DNA of 64,000 bases from Pirellulales bacterium (GTDB lineage: Bacteria > Planctomycetota > Planctomycetia > Pirellulales > Lacipirellulaceae): the NCBI GenBank assembly GCA_019636345.1, contig JAHBXQ010000002.1, positions 744,001-808,000 of the forward strand. Reading direction: 5' to 3'. Positions 56,538-64,000 of this stretch are shown here, in pieces. Both the position numbers and the translations under genes were made by a program. Each line of letters opens with the position of its first letter. Position 1 is the stretch's first letter. The notes under the pieces are model-generated. The model saw only the letters and a list, made by a program, of their open reading frames with translations, was not told the origin of the DNA and searched no databases.

Positions 56538-59042
56538 TTAACGGGCGTGATGCGAAATGACGGTGCTGGCGTTGCGCACTTCAGCGGACGGAACGGGGGT
56601 CGACGCGGCGCCCCCGCGGGCGACGATCAGGAACGAGACCGCCAGATACAACAGCCAAGTTCCCATGACGATGAACAACACGTACTGCCGCACCTTGCCG
56701 GTCTGCAGCCGCTTGAGCAACAAGCCGATGTCCCACGTGCGGTTGGCGATCGCGTTGGCCGTGCCGTCGACGACGGTCTGGTCGAACACGTGGCCGACGA
56801 TCTTCGAAGCGCCCTTGGCGGTCGCGGCCGTGCCATGAATCAGGCCGTCGATCGCCGAGCGATCGAACTTCGCCGCAAGGTTCGACACGAGCATGACCGG
56901 CTTCACGAAGATCGCGTCGTACAACTCGTCGAACCACCACTTGTTCCACAGGAACTTGTAAAGCGGCTTGAACGAGTCGCGAATCTCCGCCGGGTTGAGC
57001 AGACGCCAGAGGTACAGGATCGTCGCCCCAAGCACGCCGAGCGCCGCGGCGCTGAACGCGAGCATTCCCGCCTTGAACTTGATCTCGCGAGTATGGCTGA
57101 GCGCCTCCGCGGGGACGTCGAGCGCGGCGAACAACTCGCCGCTGCCGCCCGCGGCCGTGCCGATCGGTTGGGCCTGTTCCAGCAGGCTGGTCACGCTCAG
57201 ATTGGTTCCCGGCACGGCCCAGCCGACGCCGATTGCGAATACGGCGAGCACGACCAGCGGCATCGTCATCACCCGCGGCGATTCGTGGGCGTGATCGTAC
57301 CGATGATGATCGCGCGGCTCGCCGGCGAACGTCATGTACCACAGCCGGAACATGTAAAACGCCGTGATCGCGGCGCCCGCCGCAGGGGCGAACAGCAGGA
57401 TCGACAGCAGCGGATGGCTGCGGTTGGCGCCGGCGAAGCTCCACGCTTGCTCGATGATCGCGTCTTTCGAGTAGTAGCCCGACAGGCCGAACGCAGTTGT
57501 CGGAACGCCGGCCCCGATGATCGCCAGGCAGCCCACGAGCATCGTGAAAGCCGTAACCGGCATTTTCTTTCGCAGGCCCCCCATGAACGTCATGTCGTTC
57601 GTGTGGACGGCGTGAATTACTGAGCCCGAGCAGAGGAACAACAGGCTCTTGAAAAACGCGTGCGTGATCAGGTGGAACATCCCCGCGGACCAGCCGCCGA
57701 TGCCCAAGGCGAGCATCATGTATCCCAGTTGGCTGACCGTGGAGTAGGCCAGCACCCGCTTGATGTCTGTCGCAGTGATGGCGATCGTCGCGGCGATGAA
57801 CAGCGTGATGCAACCAACCACGGCGATCACCAGCAGCGCTTCCGGCGAGAAGACCGGGTAAAACCGGCCCACGAGGTAGACCCCCGCGGCGACCATCGTC
57901 GCCGAGTGGACCAAGGCCGACACAGGCGTCGGCCCCTCCATCGCGTCGGGCAGCCATACGTGCAGGGGGAATTGAGCGCTCTTGCCGACGCAACCGCAGA
58001 AGATCCCCACGCCCGCGATGAGCAGCAGCCAGTGGCCCGCCTTGTTCGGCTTCTCGTCCGATCCGGGGCCGACGATTCGTCGTCCCTCGGCCTCCATCGA
58101 TTCGGTGGGTTCGAGGGCGTACTCGTTGTCCTCGGACCGCACAAGGCTGAAGATCCCCTGCTCGACGACCTCGCCCTCTTTGTTCTTGAGGTCGCCGAAG
58201 GCGAAGGTTCCCAGGCTCGACCACAGGGCCATCATGCCGATCAGCATGCCGAAGTCGCCGATGCGGTTCACGATGAACGCCTTGTTGGCGGCGTTGCAGG
58301 CGCTTTGGCGTTCGATGTAGAAGCCGATCAGGAAATAGGAGCAGATGCCCACCAGTTCCCAGAACACGAACGCCATCGCCACGTTGCCGGCGATGACGAT
58401 CCCCAGCATGCTGAAACAGAACAGCGACAGGTACTGAAAGAAGCGATAGAACCGCCCCTTGCGATGCAGATGCCCGCCGCTGGCGAGCGTCACTTCGTGG
58501 TCGACGTAGTCCTCGTGCAACTCGTCATGCATGTAGCCGATCGCGTAGAAATGGACGCACGAGGCGATCAGCGTCACGACGCAGAACATCGCCACGGTCA
58601 GCGAGTCGATGTAATAGCTGACGTCGAGCTTCAGCTTGCCGAAGGTCGCGAGATTGTAGAAGACGCCCGTTTCGTACGGCGGAGCCGGGTTAGGCTTCAG
58701 ATGAGCGTGGTCGTCGTGCTCGCCGGCGCCGTGCGATTCGGCTGCGAGGCGGAACGGCGACGGCCCGGGATGGTCCGCCGGCGTACTCGCTAATCGAACT
58801 GGCGCCGACTCGGCGGGGGCTGAGGCGTGGTGCGGTTCCGGCAGCTTCCTGTTCGGCAGCCACACGCCGAACAGGGCGACGAAGCTCAGCACGCTGCTCG
58901 TCACGATCGCGGCGGTCGCCAATTTGCCGGCGCCCTCGCCGTGGCGGCCCATCCGCTTCCCGAAAAACAGGATCAGCACGAACGAGGCCAACGGCAGCAG
59001 CCAGGCGGTCGCCAGCAGATTGGGAAGGACTTCAATATCCAT
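56538..59042 (-). CDS. nuoL: NADH-quinone oxidoreductase subunit L
   Basis: An 834-residue antiporter-like subunit with the long lateral helix at its C-terminus. Blocks: YMHDELHEDYVDHEVTLASG, FFQYLSLFCFSMLGIVIAGN, FWELVGICSYFLIGFYIERQ, KSAQFPLHVWLPDAMEGPTP, HSATMVAAGVYLVGRFYPVF and YSTVSQLGYMMLALGIGGWS. E. coli NuoL is about 610 residues. Two hydrophilic insertions explain most of the difference: about residues 64-125 (His/Pro/Ala-rich) and a stretch before KSAQFPLHVWLPDA (EGEVVEQGIFSLVRSEDN to GPGSDEKPNKAGH). The second sits at the same loop as the insert in NuoM. Confidence 0.95.
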   Translation of the reverse strand: MDIEVLPNLLATAWLLPLASFVLILFFGKRMGRHGEGAGKLATAAIVTSSVLSFVALFGVWLPNRKLPEPHHASAPAESAPVRLASTPADHPGPSPFRLAAESHGAGEHDDHAHLKPNPAPPYETGVFYNLATFGKLKLDVSYYIDSLTVAMFCVVTLIASCVHFYAIGYMHDELHEDYVDHEVTLASGGHLHRKGRFYRFFQYLSLFCFSMLGIVIAGNVAMAFVFWELVGICSYFLIGFYIERQSACNAANKAFIVNRIGDFGMLIGMMALWSSLGTFAFGDLKNKEGEVVEQGIFSLVRSEDNEYALEPTESMEAEGRRIVGPGSDEKPNKAGHWLLLIAGVGIFCGCVGKSAQFPLHVWLPDAMEGPTPVSALVHSATMVAAGVYLVGRFYPVFSPEALLVIAVVGCITLFIAATIAITATDIKRVLAYSTVSQLGYMMLALGIGGWSAGMFHLITHAFFKSLLFLCSGSVIHAVHTNDMTFMGGLRKKMPVTAFTMLVGCLAIIGAGVPTTAFGLSGYYSKDAIIEQAWSFAGANRSHPLLSILLFAPAAGAAITAFYMFRLWYMTFAGEPRDHHRYDHAHESPRVMTMPLVVLAVFAIGVGWAVPGTNLSVTSLLEQAQPIGTAAGGSGELFAALDVPAEALSHTREIKFKAGMLAFSAAALGVLGATILYLWRLLNPAEIRDSFKPLYKFLWNKWWFDELYDAIFVKPVMLVSNLAAKFDRSAIDGLIHGTAATAKGASKIVGHVFDQTVVDGTANAIANRTWDIGLLLKRLQTGKVRQYVLFIVMGTWLLYLAVSFLIVARGGAASTPVPSAEVRNASTVISHHAR

Positions 59043-59094
59043 TGATCTCGACGCAGCAGCGAGCGGGACGACAGGGCCCCGGTCTCCCCGGCGA

Positions 59095-59451
59095 TCAACC
59101 TTGCAGTTGGTCGGCCCGGTCGACGTCGACCGAGTCGTGGTTGTTGTAAAAATTCAGCACGATCGCCAGCGCCACGGCCGCCTCGGCCGCGGCCAGCACG
59201 ATGACGAACAGGGCCATCAACGGCCCGTCGAGCCCCAACCCCGTTCCGTCGCCGCGGAGAAACCGGCTCCCCAGGGCGATGAAGTTCAAATTGGCGCCGT
59301 TGAGCACCAGCTCGATCCCCATCAGCACTCCCAGGGCGTTTCGCTTGAGCGCCATGCACAGCGCTCCGCACACGAACAGCACCGCCCCGACGGCCATGTA
59401 GTGGGCGACCCCGACGGGCTGGGTCAGCAAATTGGCAAGAGGCAGGTCCAT
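59095..59451 (-). CDS. nuoK: NADH-quinone oxidoreductase subunit K
   Basis: A 118-residue, three-helix subunit in the proton-transfer chain of complex I. Blocks: VGVAHYMAVGAVLFVCGALC, MALKRNALGVLMGIELVLNG with the essential membrane Glu, ANLNFIALGSRFL and MALFVIVLAAAEAAVALAIV with the second Glu. It is about 18 residues longer than E. coli NuoK at the N- and C-terminal ends. The ATG at 59451 is used; a TTG three codons upstream is less likely. Confidence 0.93.
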   Translation of the reverse strand: MDLPLANLLTQPVGVAHYMAVGAVLFVCGALCMALKRNALGVLMGIELVLNGANLNFIALGSRFLRGDGTGLGLDGPLMALFVIVLAAAEAAVALAIVLNFYNNHDSVDVDRADQLQG

Positions 59452-59507
59452 AGCGAACAAAGCGAATTGAGGGGGCGGGCGGGGCGAGCAGCGGCGACGA
59501 GCGCCGG

Positions 59508-60116
59508 CTATCCCAGGGCGGCCTCGGGGGTGCGCCGCTTGGCCCGGGCCAGATAGGCTGCGCCGATCAGCACGACCAATAGGTGGACCGAAACGATCTC
59601 AAACGGCAGCACGTAGGACGACATCCCGGCTCGCAGCGTTTCGTCCGGCTGGTCAAGTTGGTCGACCCGGCCGTTGGTCAGCGCCACGCCGATCGGCGTG
59701 GCGGTCGGTTGCACGGCGACCGCCTCGGCCGCGGCGCGGTCGAGCGGCTTCCACTCGGGGACGCTGAACGCGGCGATCAGCAGCACAGCCAGCAGCGCCC
59801 CCCCCGCGAGCAATCCGACGACCCAATCGCCGGCCATCGTCTTCATCTCGACGAACTGCTGCTGAGAGGTCAGCATCACGCCGAAAATCAGCAGCACCAG
59901 CGTGCCGCCGACGTAAATCATCAGTTGCATGGCGCCGACGAAGTCCTCCCCGGCCAGGAAGAACAGCCCCGCCGTGCTCGCCAGCGACAGCACCAAGTAA
60001 AACGCCATCCGCACGACGTTTCGCGAGAACACGACCGCCAGCGCAAAACCGCACGCCAGGATCGCGAACAGCAGAAACAAGAAGGTCGGCCAGTAGATTC
60101 CGTCGCCCACGGTCAC
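59508..60116 (-). CDS. nuoJ: NADH-quinone oxidoreductase subunit J
   Basis: A 202-residue membrane subunit. Blocks: VRMAFYLVLSLASTAGLFFL, AGEDFVGAMQLMIYVGGTLV and LLIFGVMLTSQQ, which form the family's characteristic third helix with its pi-bulge. It starts with GTG at 60116 and overlaps the nuoH stop (GTGA, 60113-60116), so translation of the two is coupled. Normally nuoI lies between H and J; here there is no room for it. Confidence 0.93.
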   Translation of the reverse strand: MTVGDGIYWPTFLFLLFAILACGFALAVVFSRNVVRMAFYLVLSLASTAGLFFLAGEDFVGAMQLMIYVGGTLVLLIFGVMLTSQQQFVEMKTMAGDWVVGLLAGGALLAVLLIAAFSVPEWKPLDRAAAEAVAVQPTATPIGVALTNGRVDQLDQPDETLRAGMSSYVLPFEIVSVHLLVVLIGAAYLARAKRRTPEAALG

Positions 60117-61381
60117 TTGCCTCCCTGGAATTGAAGGGCCAGGGCCGCGGCGCCCGTCGGCGTCGCGACGATTTGGTCGGCCGAGTCGTCCTGCGATTCG
60201 GCCTCGTCAGCCGCTGCCTGCTGGCCGCGATGCCAGCCTTCGCTAATCTCCGCAGTGACGCTGGGAGCGGCGAGCAGGCCGAAGAAGCACCGATCGGGAA
60301 GCGACCATTGCCAAGCCACGGCTCCGACGAACATCATCGCCGCGAGCGGCGTGCAGTACTTCAAGCAGGTCGTCATCACTTGGTCGATCCGCAACCGCGG
60401 CAGCGTCCAGCGAATCCACATCATCACGCACACGCCGACGACCGCCTTGCCAATTACGTTCGCCGTCCCGAGCACCGCGCCCAGATACCACGCCAGATTG
60501 CCGTTTTCCGCGGTCAGCCCCAATATCTGGGCGACCGGCACGGGCCCGTGCCACCCGCCGAGGAACAAGATCGAGGCCAGCAGGCTCACCGAGAACATCG
60601 ACCCGTACTCGGCCATGAAGAAGAAGCTCCAGCGGAGCCCCGAATATTCGGTGTGGAACCCGGCCACGAGCTCGCTTTCCGCCTCGGCCAAGTCGAAGGG
60701 GGCGCGGTTCACGCTGGCGGTGGCGCAGGTGAAGTAGACCCAGAAGATGAGGAACGTTGCGGGGTCGTGAAAGAGGTGCCAGTTCGTGAACCAGCCCTGC
60801 TGCATGTCGCCGATGACCACCAGATCCATCGAACCGGCGATCAGCACCGGCACGACTGCGCAAAGTCCTAGCGGAACTTCGTAGCTGACCACCTGGGCCG
60901 CCTCGCGCATCGCCCCGAACAGCGACCACTTGGACGCCGAGGAATAGCCGGCCAGAATGACGCCGAACACCTCGAGCCCCAACACGGCCAACACGAAAAA
61001 CACCCCGGCGTTGACGTGCTGGACGATGAACGGGTATTCGCCCCCGGCGAACGGAATCGCCAGAAATGCCGCGATTGAGGCGCAGAAGCTGACGTACGGG
61101 GCGACGCGAAACAGCATGCCGTCGGCGCCCGCCGGCATGAGGTCTTCCTTGGTCAGCAGCTTTAGCCCGTCGGCCAGGGTCTGCAGCCACCCGAACTTGC
61201 CGCCGACGCGGGTCGGGCCAAGGCGGTCCTGGATGCGGCCGGAGATCTTCCGCTCCAGCCAAATGAAGACCAGCGCCCCGACGGCGACCAAATTGATGAT
61301 CAGCCCGACGTGGACGAGCCCGGCGATGGCGTAGGCCAACCAGACGGGCAACTGAAAATACTGGGCGAGAAACTCAGCCAC
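60113..61381 (-). CDS. nuoH: NADH-quinone oxidoreductase subunit H
   Basis: A 422-residue subunit that forms much of the quinone chamber. Blocks: FIWLERKISGRIQDRLGPTR, VGGKFGWLQTLADGLKLLTK, ASKWSLFGAMREAAQVVSYE, VNRAPFDLAEAESELVAGFH, TEYSGLRWSFFFMAEY and IGKAVVGVCVMMWIRWTLPR. E. coli NuoH is about 325 residues. Extra length comes from a lumen-side loop (about 200-225) and a hydrophilic C-terminal tail of about 60 residues ending QFQGGK. First gene of the H-J-K-L-M-N cluster. Confidence 0.96.
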   Translation of the reverse strand: MAEFLAQYFQLPVWLAYAIAGLVHVGLIINLVAVGALVFIWLERKISGRIQDRLGPTRVGGKFGWLQTLADGLKLLTKEDLMPAGADGMLFRVAPYVSFCASIAAFLAIPFAGGEYPFIVQHVNAGVFFVLAVLGLEVFGVILAGYSSASKWSLFGAMREAAQVVSYEVPLGLCAVVPVLIAGSMDLVVIGDMQQGWFTNWHLFHDPATFLIFWVYFTCATASVNRAPFDLAEAESELVAGFHTEYSGLRWSFFFMAEYGSMFSVSLLASILFLGGWHGPVPVAQILGLTAENGNLAWYLGAVLGTANVIGKAVVGVCVMMWIRWTLPRLRIDQVMTTCLKYCTPLAAMMFVGAVAWQWSLPDRCFFGLLAAPSVTAEISEGWHRGQQAAADEAESQDDSADQIVATPTGAAALALQFQGGK

Positions 61382-61933
61382 GTGTCGTTTTTCCGTGACG
61401 GGCGGCAGGCTCGCGGCAAGGGGCGAGCGAAATCCTCAAGACCTTGACGCAGCGACACTTAGCGCTTGTGCAGGCGCCGCCACGGAAGATCGTGAAATAT
61501 TGCACGAAGTCGGCTCGCACAACAAGCCCCCCAAACGCCGTTTTTTCCCCTCCGACGAGCCGCCCGAGACGAATTCTGCGCGTCCTGCACCCCCGCACGG
61601 CAAATTTGATTGTGTTGCTGCGCTTTGCGAGTTAGATTGCGCCGAGGTGCCGCCGACGCGACCGCCGACTGTGCTCCCGGCCATCGCGTCATGCTGTTTC
61701 AGTCTTTCTTTTCTGTCGCGGAGTCTGGTCAAGCAGTTCGCACCCCCGGCTGGACGCGTTCGGCGGGTTTGCGATCGGGAGATGCGCCTATGCGGTGAAC
61801 CACTCAGCCACGAAGTCGAGCGTCCTGCGGCGCGGCCCTGAATAGGGTTCGTCGCCCGATGCTGGAGAAGAGGCGCAATTCGAGCGTCGCGGACGGTTCC
61901 GCGAGGCAACGAACTCCAGCTTAAGAGGTGCTC
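61382..61933. other. Divergent intergenic region between nuoH and the PEP-CTERM pair
   Basis: About 550 nt. It contains the candidate nuoH promoter above; several plus- and minus-strand frames occur but none has coding character. GAGG (about 61924) precedes the first PEP-CTERM ATG. No hairpin of note. Confidence 0.4.
61497..61525 (-). promoter_or_regulatory. Candidate promoter of the nuoH-N operon
   Basis: On the minus strand TTGTTG (61525-61520) and CAATAT (61502-61497) are separated by 17 nt, 116 nt before the nuoH ATG. It is the best promoter-like pair in the gap, but the hexamers are only moderate matches. Confidence 0.35.
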
Positions 61934-62482
61934 ATGTACGCTTCATTCGGCAAAGTCGCGGCCCTTGTCTGCTTTCTGCTGGCGGCGACCTTCTCGTCTT
62001 CAGTCTCCGGCCAACTCATCGGCATCGAGCCGATCGGCGACCCCACGGCGCCGGTGATCATCGTTCCCGGCCAGCCGTTCGAACAGTTCTATCCGAACGT
62101 GTTCGATCTGGATCATCCCAAGAAGCTGACCTTCGAGGGGGTGATCATCAACGACGACCCGAACAATCGACCCGGCGAAGTCGCCATCTGGTTCGACTGG
62201 CTCGACATCATGGGCGGCATATCGACTTCGCCCCCGGTCGTCCACACCATCGTTCCCGGCGTGCCGACGGACCTGTTCGGCCCGAGCGCGCCAATGTGGA
62301 TCATCCCGTATTGCCCGCCGCAGGTGAGCATTCACATCGAGGCGTTGGGGCCCGGATTTCCCCTGGCCGTCAACGGGGTCTTCATCCACGAATGTCTGAT
62401 CCCCGAGCCGGCGACAGTCGGGCTCGGGACGCTCGGATTCGCGTGCTTCTTTGCCGCCCTGAGGAGGCGTCCTGTTTGCTGA
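61934..62482 (+). CDS. PEP-CTERM protein, tandem pair member 1
   Basis: A 182-residue exported protein. Signal peptide MYASFGKVAALVCFLLAATF ending SSSVSG; mature start QLIGIEPIGDPTAPVI. The middle contains FEQFYPNVFDLDHPKKLTFE, IWFDWLDIMGG and YCPPQVSIHIEALGPGFPLA, and it ends with HECLIPEPATVGLGTLGFAC then RRRPVC, a PEP-CTERM motif, short helix and Arg cluster. The frame begins with GTG at 61928, but the ATG at 61934 follows GAGG at 6-8 nt. A homologous gene follows 52 nt downstream. The fold and role are unknown. Confidence 0.75.
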   Translation: MYASFGKVAALVCFLLAATFSSSVSGQLIGIEPIGDPTAPVIIVPGQPFEQFYPNVFDLDHPKKLTFEGVIINDDPNNRPGEVAIWFDWLDIMGGISTSPPVVHTIVPGVPTDLFGPSAPMWIIPYCPPQVSIHIEALGPGFPLAVNGVFIHECLIPEPATVGLGTLGFACFFAALRRRPVC

Positions 62483-62534
62483 TCGCAGCCGTTGCTTCTC
62501 GATATTGTTCTGCTTTCAAGAAAAGGCTGACCTC

Positions 62535-63101
62535 ATGATCAGAATTGCGCAAGGATTCTCGGCGCTCGTCGCCGTGGCGTTGTTGACATCCATCGCCGAG
62601 GCTCAAACGGGCGGCACGATCGGCATTGAGCCGATCGTGACCTCGATTCCCCCCGGCGGGACGTTCGAACAGTTCTATCCCAACGTGTTCGACCTCGATC
62701 ATCCGAAGCGGCTCAGCTTCGAGGGATCGATCGGCAACGGCAGTACGTCCGCGCCGGCCTTGGTTTACTTCTGGTTCGATTGGCTCGACCCGCGCGTGCC
62801 GCCGCCGAACGACGTCTTCACCAGCCCGCCTCTGCAGATTCCGTTGCAGCCCGGTCAGGTCATGACGTTCGGCTCAACTTCCGGGACTCCGCCCCTGGAA
62901 TTCCTTATCCCGTTCTGTCCGCCTCAGGTGAGCATTCACATTGAGAATCGTGGCCAAACGGGACCGGTGTTCGTGGAAGGCCTGTTTATCCACGAGTGCC
63001 TGATCCCCGAACCGGCGACGGGGGGGCTTGCCGCGATCACTGCGGCAGGGCTGGCCGTCGTGCTGCGAACTCGGCGCAGTCGACGCATGTCGGCGGCGTA
63101 A
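62535..63101 (+). CDS. PEP-CTERM protein, tandem pair member 2
   Basis: A 188-residue paralog of the preceding gene: signal peptide MIRIAQGFSALVAVALLTSI ending AEA; GIEPIVTSIPPGGTFEQFYP, NVFDLDHPKRLSFEGSIGNG, FWFDWLDPRVPP, PFCPPQVSIHIENRGQTGPV, HECLIPEPATGGLAAITAAG and a terminal RTRRSRRMSAA. The conserved core is clearly shared, so a tandem duplication is certain, while the loops between blocks differ. Exported to the cell surface by the exosortase route, by inference; no exosortase gene is in the window. Confidence 0.75.
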   Translation: MIRIAQGFSALVAVALLTSIAEAQTGGTIGIEPIVTSIPPGGTFEQFYPNVFDLDHPKRLSFEGSIGNGSTSAPALVYFWFDWLDPRVPPPNDVFTSPPLQIPLQPGQVMTFGSTSGTPPLEFLIPFCPPQVSIHIENRGQTGPVFVEGLFIHECLIPEPATGGLAAITAAGLAVVLRTRRSRRMSAA

Positions 63102-63134
63102 ACCGATGATCTGAGAACACGCAGGCCCTGTTGA

Positions 63135-63164
63135 GGCGAGCGAGGCGACCACGCCTCGCTCGCC
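63135..63164. terminator. Perfect hairpin between PEP-CTERM pair and nuoD
   Basis: GGCGAGCGAGGCG (63135-63147) and CGCCTCGCTCGCC (63152-63164) are perfectly complementary with a 4-nt loop. It lies between the convergent ends of the PEP-CTERM gene and nuoD and may end transcription from both sides. No T-run. Confidence 0.65.
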
Positions 63165-63254
63165 CGCGGCTGACGATGCGCAGCAAAGCGTCCCGGTGTT
63201 TTCGCATGGGCGATTCTTCGCCTTGCGGATCTAGCGGCCGGATTGGGGGGAGCG

Positions 63255-64000
63255 CTACCGGTCGATCTCGCCCATGACGACGTCGAGCGAGCCGACGATC
63301 GCCGGCACGTCGGCGATCAGACAGCCGCGGCACAGTTCGCTAGTGACAGAGAGATTGCAAAACGAACTGCTGCGGGCTCGGGCGCGCCACGGGATCGACT
63401 CCCCGTTGCTGACCAGGTAGAAGCCCATCTGTCCGCGAGGACACTCCGTCTCGAGGTACGCCTCCCCCTTCGGGAGCTTCTCGGTGAGCTTGCGCGGTTC
63501 GCCGTAGCTTCCCTCGGCGGTGCTGTACCGATCGATCGCTTGGCGGACGAGGTCGACCGACTGCACGACTTCCAGCATCCGCACGTAGAACCGGTGCCAA
63601 CAGTCCCCCAGCACCGCTTCCATCGGCACGGCCGGGTAGTCGTGGTCCTTGGGATAGTGGCCGTTGCGCTCGGCAATGACCTCGAAAGCGTAGCCGTCGT
63701 ACATCGCGGTGTAGATTTCTTCGCCGTCGCGACGCAAGTCGTGGTCGACCCCGCTGCCGCGCAGCACCGGACCGCTTGTGCCGTAGTCGATCGCCTTCTT
63801 CGCCGACATGACTCCAATCCCCGCAGTCCGCTTCACGAAGATCGAATTGGTCGTCAGCAGCGTGTGGTACTCGGCGATGATCGGCTCGAACTGCTCGAGG
63901 AACGCTTCGCACTTTTGCAGCCAGCCGCGCGGCAGGTCGGCCGTGGCGCCGCCGACGGTGAGATAGCTGTAGGTCAGCCGGGCGCCGCACGCTTCTTCGA
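63255..64000 (-). CDS. nuoD: NADH-quinone oxidoreductase subunit D, 5' end beyond the window
   Basis: The C-terminal about 248 residues of the 49-kDa-type subunit, which with NuoB forms the quinone-binding site. Upstream in the same frame to the window edge one sees QFEPIIAEYHTLLTTNSIFV. Blocks: KRTAGIGVMSAKKAIDYGTS, GPVLRGSGVDHDLRRDGE, CPRGQMGFYLVSNGESIPWR and the closing ADVPAIVGSLDVVMGEIDR. Apparent internal starts, such as the GTG at 63836, are not the true start. The PEP-CTERM pair separates it from nuoH. Confidence 0.95.
   Translation of the reverse strand, partial: EEACGARLTYSYLTVGGATADLPRGWLQKCEAFLEQFEPIIAEYHTLLTTNSIFVKRTAGIGVMSAKKAIDYGTSGPVLRGSGVDHDLRRDGEEIYTAMYDGYAFEVIAERNGHYPKDHDYPAVPMEAVLGDCWHRFYVRMLEVVQSVDLVRQAIDRYSTAEGSYGEPRKLTEKLPKGEAYLETECPRGQMGFYLVSNGESIPWRARARSSSFCNLSVTSELCRGCLIADVPAIVGSLDVVMGEIDR

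Noticed and set aside
54770-58793. Long plus-strand frames opposite nuoM and nuoL
   Set aside because: Translations are His/Asp/Gln/Arg-rich artefacts; the minus strand encodes clear complex I subunits.
61436-61909. Minus-strand frame of 157 codons upstream of nuoH
   Set aside because: No family motif, no ribosome-binding site and Ser/Arg/Gly-rich composition; it overlaps the likely promoter area.

Overview
This high-GC window has the character of a planctomycete, most likely of the Pirellulales type. The evidence is a DUF1549/DUF1553 cytochrome-type protein paired with a DUF1501 protein, several PEP-CTERM proteins, a YhaN-like ATPase carrying DUF4332 domains, a beta-helix surface protein, a Cys-rich lipoprotein, and short palindromic and pyrimidine-rich elements scattered between genes. 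This placement rests on gene content; no rRNA marker is present.

Layout. 1-5000: a heptosyltransferase-type GT9, a small conserved protein, a YihX-like HAD phosphatase, a C45 Ntn-hydrolase lipoprotein and a GT-A glycosyltransferase. 5050-7971: a compact reactive-sulfur module (ArsR repressor, membrane rhodanese, CoA-disulfide reductase/rhodanese fusion) with two matching dyad operators. 7972-12975: an accessory stretch with an FGE-domain PEP-CTERM protein whose C-terminus runs on abnormally, a truncated IS256-family transposase, a lower-GC CsgG/FlgO-like exported protein and a remnant of a second transposon. 12976-17440: hemB, a small conserved protein, an aldo/keto reductase, a CBS-pair protein preceded by two CRP-type palindromes, and an OmpH/Skp-like lipoprotein. 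17745-21422: an inverse-autotransporter-like beta-domain followed by a beta-helix passenger with about 103-residue repeats. 21513-29674: an exported PEP-CTERM cyclophilin, an endonuclease/phosphatase-fold protein, an M29 aminopeptidase, an acyl-CoA dehydrogenase, a phosphofructokinase and a putative degenerate metallopeptidase. 29800-34031: the DUF1501/DUF1549 pair.

34334-44052: the SMC-like DUF4332 ATPase, then two tandem zinc-ribbon/PilZ paralogs. Between the paralogs lies a decayed copy of the 5' end of the next gene, the mark of a segmental duplication. That next gene is a sarcosine/pipecolate-oxidase-type flavoprotein; with the saccharopine-dehydrogenase-family and ALDH7-type genes that follow, it suggests lysine catabolism. 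44153-52817: a PfkB kinase translationally coupled to a small HExxH membrane protein, the RNase P RNA (minus strand), a TIGR01212 radical SAM protein, an FHA protein upstream of rsgA, an M42 peptidase, a VOC protein, the Cys-rich lipoprotein, a TatD nuclease and a helical protein.

52878-64000: complex I genes on the minus strand, nuoH-J-K-L-M-N, with nuoI absent between H and J. A tandem pair of plus-strand PEP-CTERM genes separates nuoH from nuoD, which runs off the right edge. Several antiporter-like subunits carry hydrophilic insertions. No tRNA, rRNA, CRISPR array, intact prophage or exosortase was recognised. Start sites were chosen from ribosome-binding sites, signal peptides and family starts; most long open frames opposite the nuo, DUF1549 and ATPase genes are composition artefacts and are left out.
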